The notes below the pieces were generated by a model, which was given only the letters and a program-made list of their open reading frames with translations, had not been told where the DNA came from and made no database searches. A program made the position numbers and the translations under genes. From Rhodoferax sp. (GTDB lineage: Bacteria > Pseudomonadota > Gammaproteobacteria > Burkholderiales > Burkholderiaceae_C), in contig JAUXQA010000461.1 in the NCBI GenBank assembly GCA_030683195.1, positions 1-5,723 on the forward strand: a DNA stretch of 5,723 nt. Reading direction: 5' to 3'. Of this stretch, positions 1 through 4,039 are shown one piece after another; position 1 is the stretch's first letter, and each line of letters begins with the position of its first letter.

Positions 1-180
1 GAGCCCGCTCAGCCTGCGCCAAGCGGTTTTAGCTGCGACGGCCGCCGGCACTGCTCCCAAATGACCTCTTGCAAAGAAGCCACGTTATTCCAGAAGAACT
101 GCCCCGGCATGGAGATGGATGGCGACGGTGATGGCGTGCCATGCGAGCAGCAGTGGTGTACTCACCCCTTTGCCAATTGA
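1..180 (+). CDS. Excalibur calcium-binding domain protein, C-terminal part (5' end outside window)
   Basis: Frame 1 is open from the first base to the TGA at 178-180, giving 59 C-terminal residues. The segment has six cysteines (visible residues 12, 18, 24, 34, 48, 53) and an acidic DGDGDGVPCE stretch at residues 40-49. That is the DxDxDGxxCE signature of the excalibur domain, an extracellular-type Ca2+-binding motif related to one EF-hand loop. In betaproteobacteria this Cys-rich tail is often attached to an N-terminal cold-shock or membrane domain, but the N-terminus lies outside the window, so the full architecture is unknown. It is the only plus-strand gene and ends tail to tail with the truncated hepT remnant. 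It may mark the edge of the resident chromosome next to the island. Domain identity is well supported; the cellular role is not visible here. Confidence 0.85.
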   Translation, partial: EPAQPAPSGFSCDGRRHCSQMTSCKEATLFQKNCPGMEMDGDGDGVPCEQQWCTHPFAN

Positions 181-213
181 GCTTGGTAAAGATTTGTTGA
201 TTTAATCGGCCGC

Positions 214-295
214 TGGTCATCGCTTTAGTGAATGACTGGATCGCCAAAGCTGCCTCACGGACGTCCCATAGAAAGGCGCGCGGATCACGCTGCAT
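214..295 (-). pseudogene. HepT-like HEPN toxin, N-terminal remnant
   Basis: The ATG at 295-293 lies inside the end of the upstream mntA-like gene (shared ATGCAGCGTGA, 11 bases), the usual arrangement for MntA/HepT pairs. The first about 27 residues (MQRDPRAFLWDVREAALAIQ, then SFTKAMT) match the N-terminal helix of HepT/DUF86 proteins. After about 214 the resemblance stops. The frame stays open to a stop at 29-31 only by running antisense through the excalibur gene. Full HepT proteins are about 110-140 residues and carry the RNase motif Rx4HxY near the C-terminus. That motif is absent, so no toxic RNase can be made. The 3' boundary is approximate (214 to about 181). The likely cause is a deletion or rearrangement that joined the island to the excalibur locus. 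Confidence 0.72.
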
Positions 296-593
296 AAACG
301 GCTTCGCGGTTGCGGTTGATGCTGGCCAGCACAAAGGGGTTGCGCACGGCACCCGGCTCTACCAAATCAACGCCACGGCCCAGTAACTGTTCCAAATCGG
401 CCTTGGCGCCGAAGAATGATTCCAGACCGGGCTTTGCGTCAGGGGCGAACTCCACCAAAAAGTCGGCATCGCTGCTGGTCGGGTTGAAGTCATCGGCCCG
501 CGCAGCCGAGCCAAACACCTCCAGCCGACTGATGCGGTAGCGCTGGCAGATGGCAGAGATGCCTGTGCGGTGTTGGGCGATGGCGGGGTGCAT
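285..593 (-). CDS. mntA: MntA-like minimal nucleotidyltransferase (antitoxin half of a MntA/HepT module)
   Basis: This is a 102-residue protein of the minimal nucleotidyltransferase (Pol beta superfamily) type. The signature FGSAAR (27-32) is followed by SDADF (41-45), giving metal-binding Asp42 and Asp44. A third Asp fits at residue 76 in GVDLVEP. In characterised MntA/HepT systems the MntA enzyme transfers AMP to a tyrosine of the HEPN RNase HepT and so neutralises it. The length is normal for the family and the catalytic residues look intact. The partner hepT overlaps its 3' end but is truncated, so this is an orphan antitoxin. No Shine-Dalgarno sequence precedes the ATG. A -10-like TAAAAT (605-600) sits just upstream, which would suit a leaderless transcript. 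The enzyme class is clear; whether it still does anything without HepT is open. Confidence 0.87.
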   Translation of the reverse strand: MHPAIAQHRTGISAICQRYRISRLEVFGSAARADDFNPTSSDADFLVEFAPDAKPGLESFFGAKADLEQLLGRGVDLVEPGAVRNPFVLASINRNREAVYAA

Positions 594-599
594 GGGTGA

Positions 600-605
600 A
601 TTTTA
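600..605 (-). promoter_or_regulatory. Possible -10 box of the mntA-like gene
   Basis: On the minus strand TAAAAT lies 6 bases before the ATG at 593. Transcription about 7 bases downstream would begin at or next to the start codon, giving a leaderless mRNA, in keeping with the lack of any purine-rich ribosome site. No convincing -35 hexamer is visible 16-18 bases upstream. Weak call. Confidence 0.2.
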
Positions 606-640
606 GGGGGATTGGGTTGAGGCGGAAAAACTCATACGCA

Positions 641-694
641 AAATTGGCCTCTATCCCTCATTGAATCTGAGCAAGAAGCTACTAAAAGAGTAGC
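641..694. repeat. 54-bp intergenic repeat, copy 1
   Basis: First of three gap-free 54-bp relatives (others at 1341-1394 and 2594-2647). It matches copy 2 at about 39 of 54 positions and copy 3 at about 34. Its right end is a perfect hairpin, GCTACT-AAAAG-AGTAGC (678-694). The left half (CTCTATC... GAGC) is the degenerate form of a second hairpin that is clear in copy 2. It lies 30 bases past the stop of the ParE-like toxin and 47 bases before the mntA-like start, filling most of that intergenic gap. It could weakly terminate or stabilise the upstream transcript, but no U-run follows the hairpin on the minus strand. Confidence 0.75.
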
Positions 695-724
695 AACTTA
701 GGGGCGGATTTGAATACGGTTCTG

Positions 725-1012
725 TCATCGATCTCGCCAGTAATTCGGCTTGCGGTGCTGGTGGGCTATGGCGATGACCAGTACGTCGTCACCCTCTACG
801 GAGTAAATGACGCTGTAGGGAAAACGATTCAGCCTGCAGCGCCGGGTCTGCGCGCTGAGCGGGTGCCACGATTGAGGAAACTGGGTAATCAGCTTGAATG
901 CCTTAAGCGTTTCAACTAGCAACGCGTCACCTAGACCCGGTGCCTGATGGGCATACCACTCGATCGCCTCGTCCAGCTCTTGTTGCGCCGCTTCCAGCAG
1001 CAGGATATTCAT
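725..1012 (-). CDS. ParE/RelE-family toxin of a type II toxin-antitoxin pair
   Basis: This 95-residue protein has the layout of the RelE/ParE superfamily. An N-terminal helix-rich part (EAAQQELDEAIEWYAHQAPGL, residues about 8-28) precedes the beta-strand core. That core has the conserved FPYSVIYSVEGDDVLVIAIAH segment (64-84) and ends in HQHRKPNYW (84-92), the usual HxxRxPxYW end of this family. Length is typical. ParE members poison DNA gyrase and RelE members cut ribosome-bound mRNA; the sequence alone does not decide which applies here. The ATG overlaps the antitoxin stop as ATGA, so the two are translationally coupled. No internal damage is seen, so this is the one pair in the window that looks functional. 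A 54-bp repeat copy begins about 30 bases past its stop. Confidence 0.93.
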   Translation of the reverse strand: MNILLLEAAQQELDEAIEWYAHQAPGLGDALLVETLKAFKLITQFPQSWHPLSAQTRRCRLNRFPYSVIYSVEGDDVLVIAIAHQHRKPNYWRDR

Positions 1013-1239
1013 GCGGCGCTGGACGTTTGGTATTTGGCCAACACCTCTGATAGTGGTATGGCGCGAATCTCACCCCTTCGGTAGGCCGCCAGACGGTCGT
1101 CCGCCTCGCTGGCCCACAGCGCATCCATGGTCGTGTCGGGCTGGTCCAGGCTATCCAGAATGCGCTCCACCAACTCCATCCGTTCGGTGGGGGGTAGCCG
1201 AACGGCTTGTTCACTCAATACTTTCGTGGTTTGGTGCAT
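1009..1239 (-). CDS. TIGR02574-family addiction-module antitoxin
   Basis: This 76-residue protein fits the 'putative addiction module component' family (TIGR02574) that partners ParE/RelE toxins. It has an N-terminal helix with LPPTERMELVERILDSLD (residues 15-32), a central acidic stretch with a Trp (ALWASEADDRLAAYRRG, 40-56), and the characteristic tail EIRAIPLSEVLAKY (57-70). The frame is open further upstream to an ATG at 1335. The start at 1239 is preferred because GGAG precedes it by 6 bases (CGGAGCCCGTCATG) and because family members begin near here. It binds and blocks the downstream toxin and commonly represses its own promoter together with it. The stop overlaps the toxin start by 4 bases. 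The toxin-binding tail looks intact. Confidence 0.9.
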   Translation of the reverse strand: MHQTTKVLSEQAVRLPPTERMELVERILDSLDQPDTTMDALWASEADDRLAAYRRGEIRAIPLSEVLAKYQTSSAA

Positions 1240-1277
1240 GACGGGCTCCGAGGTGATGACTGGCTTGCTTGAAAAGG

Positions 1278-1283
1278 AATATA
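1278..1283 (-). promoter_or_regulatory. Possible -10 box for the antitoxin-toxin operon
   Basis: TATATT on the minus strand lies 38 bases before the chosen antitoxin start, at a reasonable distance for a promoter with a short leader carrying the GGAG ribosome site. No good -35 hexamer is seen at the expected spacing, so a non-canonical or activated promoter would have to be assumed. Confidence 0.25.
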
Positions 1284-1340
1284 ACGCCTCGGGCATCAGA
1301 GGGCCAGCACAGGACACAGAATCAACGCGATTCATCCATG

Positions 1341-1394
1341 AAATATGCCTCTAGCCCCAGGGGAATTAGCGCTAGATGCTACTAAAAGCGTAGT
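1341..1394. repeat. 54-bp intergenic repeat, copy 2
   Basis: The best-formed copy. It holds two inverted repeats: TCTAGC at 1350-1355 pairs with GCTAGA at 1371-1376, and GCTAC at 1378-1382 pairs with GTAGT at 1390-1394 (one G-T pair). It lies about 100 bases upstream of the antitoxin start. Its right end is only 4 bases from the stop codon of the degraded GIY-YIG copy. About 72 percent identical to copy 1 by hand count. Confidence 0.75.
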
Positions 1395-1398
1395 AAAA

Positions 1399-1607
1399 CT
1401 AGCTAACCACACCCACTACCTGCCGCTTCACCTCGTCCAGTGTCTTGCCGTTGGCGGCCTTCCATTCGATCCAGCCATTGGCAGACCGGCCCATTACAGC
1501 CATGGCCGCCATGCTGGGGCTGGAGAACAGGTGATCGCGGGTGACGACCCGCATGCCGCGCGGGTCGCCGGCGGGGAGGTAGATTTGGATGCTTTGGGGG
1601 CGGGCAT
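1399..1607 (-). pseudogene. GIY-YIG/DUF4357 protein, internally deleted second copy
   Basis: This is a shrunken copy of the gene at 2651-3529. The first about 20 codons (QSIQIYLPAGDPRGMRV) are joined directly to the C-terminal DUF4357 part (TRDHLFSSPSMAAMAVMG and onward). The missing piece corresponds to 660 bp of the intact copy, between two GCATGCC words (2812-2818 and 3472-3478), which appear as a single copy here at 1551-1557. The whole GIY-YIG catalytic core is lost, so no nuclease is possible. One base is also missing just after the original ATG (1607-1605), which puts the old start out of frame. The last few residues (VVGVVS) differ from the intact copy. An open frame survives only because this error compensates for another in the small ORF upstream. 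Nucleotide identity to the intact copy is high: only 3 differences in about 115 bases near 1430-1540. Confidence 0.85.
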
Positions 1608-1619
1608 CAGAACTGCCGC

Positions 1620-1791
1620 TTAGCCACGATGGCGTGCGGTGCCGGTTTGCCTGGGTTTGATACTCGGCACGACAAGCCCAAACGCCTCTGCCATGCGTTG
1701 CGCCTGCTTGGCAGATTGCACCAAGGCTTTTTGCAGCGCCTTGGGGGGAGGGCGTCAGACGGCTTGGCTGAGGTTTTTCAATTTTTGCCAT
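1620..1791 (-). pseudogene. Small ORF preceding GIY-YIG, frameshifted second copy
   Basis: This is homologous to the small ORF at 3578-3712. It begins with the same MA.xEK.QPSRL.PSP start (ATG at 1791-1789, preceded by GGAAA). It then shifts frame because six G's are present at 1743-1748 (plus strand) where the intact copy has five. Correcting that base restores KALQKALVQSAKQAQRMAEA and then FGLVVPSIKP, reaching a TAA at 1622-1620, for an ancestral protein of about 56 residues. That longer form suggests the 44-residue version at 3578 has itself been shortened by a TAG. As it stands, the frame runs on to 1399 as a 130-residue chimera with the GIY-YIG remnant. That chimera is probably an accident rather than a gene. 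Confidence 0.65.
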
Positions 1792-1828
1792 GTTGCAGTT
1801 TCCGTTACTGTAAGTTGGGTTGCGCCTG

Positions 1829-1936
1829 AAGCGGTCTGTTCGACGCATCGTGGCCAAACACAAGGCATGCCCCGCGTGGTCCGCAAGGTCGAGGCGGCTT
1901 GCCGGGGCCGCACAGGTTTTCAAGCGCTGGGTGCAT
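1829..1936 (-). pseudogene. HEPN-domain partner of the wHTH-nucleotidyltransferase, internally deleted remnant
   Basis: The ATG at 1936-1934 overlaps the 3' end of the nucleotidyltransferase gene by 17 bases. It begins MHPALENLCGPGKP, which I recognise as the start of the HEPN proteins that accompany this class of nucleotidyltransferase. After residue 14 the frame changes: SRLDLADHAGHALCLATMRR, the 'SRFDLAYNAAHALCLAALR' helix of the same family, follows in another frame. The join is at AAGCCGCC (about 1888-1895). About 30 intervening residues are missing and the frame is lost. The remnant then runs into the upstream border of the second GIY-YIG unit at about 1829, so the C-terminal half with the HEPN catalytic region is absent. 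Unmodified translation from the ATG would give only 43 residues. Confidence 0.65.
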
Positions 1937-2543
1937 GAAGTTGTTCCTCCGTTCCGATGAGCCAAATTTTGGGCTGTTGCCACACGCGGGTGACAAAGGC
2001 GCTGTCTTGTTCAAAGCGCTTGGCCCAGTCTGCAGGCGTGTACAGCGTGGGATTGACTTTACGGCCTAGCGCCATGGTGGCGCTTTCCAGCGCACCAAAC
2101 ACCTCGCCATAGCCCAGGGTTTTGCTGACGATCATCACGTCCACATCGCTGTGGGCGGTATCTTGCTGACGGGCCACCGAGCCGTAGATGAAAGCTGCAG
2201 CTATTTGCGCCGCCAATGGCGCAAGCGCAACGCGGAGTACATCGGCCAGCCCCATGGTCTTGAGCACCAGCGAGCGCAACTCAGTAAACACCGGCGCGCT
2301 GGCATTGGCCTGGTAATGCTTCTGGTTACCCTGCTTGCGCACGGTGAGCAAGCCGGCCTCTGACAAACCCGCCAGCTCGCGCTGCACTGCGCCAGTGCCC
2401 GACTGCGCCAGCGCAATCACCTCGTTGGCGTAGAAGCTACGGTCTGGTGTGCCAAACAGCACGGCCAGCACCCGTTGGCGGACTTTGGGGAAAAGAGCGT
2501 CTGCGAGGGCAGAAGATTCAGTTGGATTGGTTGAAATACCCAT
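1920..2543 (-). CDS. Winged-helix/nucleotidyltransferase fusion protein (antitoxin-like, MNT/HEPN module)
   Basis: A 207-residue two-domain protein. Residues about 13-85 form a winged helix-turn-helix of the ArsR/MarR type. The recognition helix is in GTGAVQRELAGLSEAGLL (49-66) and a basic wing is at VRKQGNQKHYQAN (68-80). Residues about 100-200 form a nucleotidyltransferase domain with YGSVAR (120-125) and HSDVDVMIVS (131-140), giving Asp133 and Asp135. The position of the third acid appears to be Asn164 (KVNPTLY), which I recall as normal for this subfamily. Such proteins pair with an overlapping HEPN gene and by analogy with MntA may inactivate it. Here the HEPN gene is broken. Two tandem palindromes over and just upstream of the start suggest autoregulation by the winged helix. 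No Shine-Dalgarno precedes the ATG, and no other in-frame ATG fits the domain. Confidence 0.9.
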   Translation of the reverse strand: MGISTNPTESSALADALFPKVRQRVLAVLFGTPDRSFYANEVIALAQSGTGAVQRELAGLSEAGLLTVRKQGNQKHYQANASAPVFTELRSLVLKTMGLADVLRVALAPLAAQIAAAFIYGSVARQQDTAHSDVDVMIVSKTLGYGEVFGALESATMALGRKVNPTLYTPADWAKRFEQDSAFVTRVWQQPKIWLIGTEEQLHAPSA

Positions 2544-2550
2544 ATTGGGT
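2535..2550. promoter_or_regulatory. Operator-like palindrome O1 overlapping the start codon
   Basis: AATACCC-ATATT-GGGT, the same half-site and the same 5-base spacer as O2, with a less complete right arm (GGGTTTG instead of GGGTATT). It covers the ATG of the winged-helix/nucleotidyltransferase gene (2543-2541). Its centre is 21 bp from that of O2, two helical turns, so two dimers could bind on one face of the DNA. Inferred target: the winged helix of the gene it precedes. Confidence 0.55.
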
Positions 2551-2553
2551 TTG

Positions 2554-2559
2554 ATAATA
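2554..2559 (-). promoter_or_regulatory. Possible -10 box (TATTAT) between the two operators
   Basis: TATTAT on the minus strand is 10 bases before the ATG at 2543. Transcription would then begin about 2-4 bases before the start codon, consistent with the missing ribosome site. TTGACT, a good -35 match, occurs upstream but about 30 bases away, too far for a standard promoter. Any protein bound at the palindromes would block this site. Confidence 0.3.
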
Positions 2560-2574
2560 CCCTAAATGGGTATT
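2556..2574. promoter_or_regulatory. Operator-like perfect palindrome O2
   Basis: AATACCC-TAAAT-GGGTATT, a perfect inverted repeat with 7-base arms and a 5-base spacer. Arm length and spacing suit a winged-helix dimer. It overlaps the possible -10 box at 2554-2559, so occupancy would repress transcription. Confidence 0.6.
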
Positions 2575-2593
2575 TTTATGCATATTTTCAGTC

Positions 2594-2647
2594 AAATAGG
2601 GCTCTAGCCGGCGTGGAATATGTGCTGAAAGCTATCAAAAAATATAA
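2594..2647. repeat. 54-bp intergenic repeat, copy 3
   Basis: Gap-free relative of the copies at 641 and 1341, sharing the anchors AAAT, CTCTAGCC, GGAAT and the AAGCTATCAAAA equivalent. It matches copy 1 at about 34 and copy 2 at about 33 of 54 positions by hand count. The right hairpin is decayed (GCTAT against ATAAC). Its end is 3 bases from the stop codon of the intact GIY-YIG gene. It sits just upstream of the operator region of the winged-helix/nucleotidyltransferase gene. Confidence 0.65.
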
Positions 2648-2650
2648 CGC

Positions 2651-3529
2651 TCAGCCGCCCAAGACCTCTGAACCCACCACCTGCCGCTTCACCTCGTCCA
2701 GCGTCTTGCCGTTGGCGGCCTTCCATTCGATCCAGCCGTTGGCAGACCGGCCCATTACCGCCATGGCCGCCATGCTGGGGCTGGAGAACAGGTGATCGCG
2801 GGTAAAGACCAGCATGCCATTTTGCGCGGAGAGGATGCCGTCCAGCGCCAACTGGTTGCGCAGCCGCTCGTTGGATGTGCCCTGAATGGAGGCCACGATT
2901 TCGGCGCGCCCCCTGGAGCCCTTGTGCACCACAAACCCCTCGGTGGTGTACTCGCCCACGCCATCTGCGCCAGAGCCTTTGCAGTAGAACAACTCCTTCT
3001 CGCCCTTGGCGGTGGGCAAATTGGTTAGCGGCTCGAACAGCGGTTGGCCCAGCGTGGCCAGCAAGGTGGCAGCGGTTTCATGAATTTCGTGGCAGTCTGC
3101 CTCCAGCGGCGCGGGCGTGTGCGGCCGGGCCCCGGAGTTGCCATTCTCCAGGCTATAGCGCCCGGCCTGAGTGGCCTGTTGAATAGCAAACCACTCCAGA
3201 AACAGCGCGTGCGTTTGCGTCAGGCTGTTTGTCAGCGAAATGACCACCATCGCCCGGTTCCAGAAGTCTTTGCCCTGGTTGTGCTGCACCAGCCGCGTAC
3301 CCACATTGCCCGACTGGCCGATGTAAGCGCGGGGCAACCCGCCTTCCGACAAGTCGCCCATCAAAAAATACACGCCCACCTGCTGCGCCTCGGGCATCTT
3401 GAGGAAGTCTGCCAACTGGCTGCGCGGCACTTCGATCACGCGAACAATGCGCGTCGTGATCTCGGCGACGCGCATGCCGCGCGGATTGCCAGTGGGGAGG
3501 TAGATTTGGATGGTTTGGGGGCGGGACAT
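2651..3529 (-). CDS. GIY-YIG nuclease family protein with C-terminal DUF4357
   Basis: A 292-residue protein. A short N-terminal strand region (IQIYLPTGNPRGMRV, 7-21) precedes a GIY-YIG domain at about 48-125. There GVYFL (52-56) and AYIGQSGNVGTRLVQH (68-83) are the two signature blocks, with Arg79 the likely catalytic arginine and Glu112 in FLEWF the likely metal ligand. A less conserved middle part follows. The C-terminus (about 240-281, FTRDHLFSSPSMAAMAVMG then RSANGWIEWK) is the DUF4357 domain, which is often found with GIY-YIG. The family cuts DNA in repair, mobility or restriction contexts, but the role of this architecture is not known to me. The ATG at 3529 lies 12 bases past an ancestral stop of the small ORF upstream, suggesting co-transcription. 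A shrunken second copy lies at 1399-1607. This copy looks intact. Confidence 0.9.
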   Translation of the reverse strand: MSRPQTIQIYLPTGNPRGMRVAEITTRIVRVIEVPRSQLADFLKMPEAQQVGVYFLMGDLSEGGLPRAYIGQSGNVGTRLVQHNQGKDFWNRAMVVISLTNSLTQTHALFLEWFAIQQATQAGRYSLENGNSGARPHTPAPLEADCHEIHETAATLLATLGQPLFEPLTNLPTAKGEKELFYCKGSGADGVGEYTTEGFVVHKGSRGRAEIVASIQGTSNERLRNQLALDGILSAQNGMLVFTRDHLFSSPSMAAMAVMGRSANGWIEWKAANGKTLDEVKRQVVGSEVLGG

Positions 3530-3577
3530 CAGAACTGCCGCTTAGCCACTATGGCATGCAGTGCCGGTTTGCTTAGG

Positions 3578-3712
3578 CTAAACACTCGGCACGACAAGGC
3601 CAAACGCATCTGCCATGCGTTGTGCCTGTTTGGCAGATTGCACCAAGGCTTTTTGCAGCGCCTTGGGGGAGGGAATTAAACGACTTGGCTGAGCTTTTTC
3701 AGTTTGTGCCAT
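3578..3712 (-). CDS. Small conserved ORF upstream of the GIY-YIG gene (unknown function, possibly shortened)
   Basis: A 44-residue basic peptide, MAQTEKAQPSRLIPSP followed by a predicted amphipathic helix KALQKALVQSAKQAQRMADA and a FGLVVPSV tail. It has no domain I recognise. GGAG lies 8 bases before the ATG, a usable ribosome site. The homologous but frameshifted copy at 1620-1791 shows that the start, helix and tail are conserved, and there the frame would continue 12 more codons to a TAA. Here a TAG at 3580-3578 replaces that AAA codon, and the older TAA remains in frame at 3544-3542. So the protein is probably shortened or in early decay. Both copies sit directly before the GIY-YIG gene, so a partner role (antitoxin-like, accessory or leader peptide) is possible but unproven. 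Confidence 0.55.
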   Translation of the reverse strand: MAQTEKAQPSRLIPSPKALQKALVQSAKQAQRMADAFGLVVPSV

Positions 3713-3741
3713 ATAGCAGTCTCCGTGATGGTTAATTGGGT

Positions 3742-3901
3742 GCGCACGTCGATCTTGAGCCGGTTCTTGTCCGTCAGCAGCTCCTTCATGCGGTCGTTGA
3801 GCTTGAGAAACGGGCTGATCAGAATCAGGCGATCTGATGCGCCCTTGATCATCTCTTCAAGGATGTAATTAGTTGCGCTTGTATTTAGGATACTTGGCCA
3901 T
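3742..3901 (-). pseudogene. Phospholipase-D-like protein, frameshifted N-terminal fragment
   Basis: The start ATGGCCAAGTAT at 3901 reads MAKY and then, as written, stops after 10 codons at TAA. Skipping one base near 3889 restores LNTSATNYILEEMIKGASDR and then LILISPFLKLNDRMKELL, ending KIDVR at about 3742. I recognise this as the N-terminus of a family of PLD-like proteins (MAKFLN.S..NY.LEE.I... LISPFLKLN). The intact family is several hundred residues long and carries HKD catalytic motifs further on, none of which is present. The fragment stops exactly where the upstream border of the GIY-YIG unit begins, so that unit probably interrupted or replaced the rest. Non-functional. Confidence 0.7.
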
Positions 3902-4039
3902 TTTTATGTCTACCCTGAGTTGAACTAATGTTTGTTCTTCGATTTTGAATTCTCTTCGTTGCTACATGCGGTGGCACGTTGGTGGACTTTTGACGTAGTT
4001 GAAACGAAGTTGATATTGCCGCGTGTTATGCAATTCTTC
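3902..4039. other. Intergenic stretch between the reverse transcriptase and the PLD fragment
   Basis: 138 bases past the reverse transcriptase stop with no coding region I can support. Base composition is low in GC like the reverse transcriptase rather than like the genes to the left. I see no strong stem with a U-run that would make a terminator. I also see no obvious large stem-loop like those in template RNAs next to some defence reverse transcriptases, although a structured RNA cannot be excluded by eye. Confidence 0.4.

Noticed and set aside
29..295. Full-length 88-residue reading of the hepT frame
   Set aside because: After about 27 codons the frame only reads antisense through the excalibur gene and has no HEPN catalytic motif, so it was annotated as a remnant.
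678..694. GCTACT-AAAAG-AGTAGC hairpin as an intrinsic terminator for the toxin operon
   Set aside because: The stem is short and mostly AT-rich at its loop end, and no run of U follows on the minus strand. It is better explained as part of the 54-bp repeat.
1240..1335. Longer antitoxin start at 1335 (108 residues)
   Set aside because: The extra N-terminus has no family resemblance, and a good GGAG ribosome site precedes the inner ATG at 1239.
1399..1983. 194-residue ORF as a real gene
   Set aside because: It stitches together a HEPN piece, a frameshifted small ORF and an internally deleted GIY-YIG gene. Comparison with the intact copy at 2651-3712 shows two compensating frame errors.
641..2647. 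CRISPR array from the three repeat copies
   Set aside because: The copies are 650-1250 bases apart, diverged by about 30-40 percent, and separated by genes rather than spacers.
3044..3679. 211-residue plus-strand ORF opposite the GIY-YIG gene
   Set aside because: It is a shadow frame made open by the high GC content of the real minus-strand gene and has no recognisable domain.
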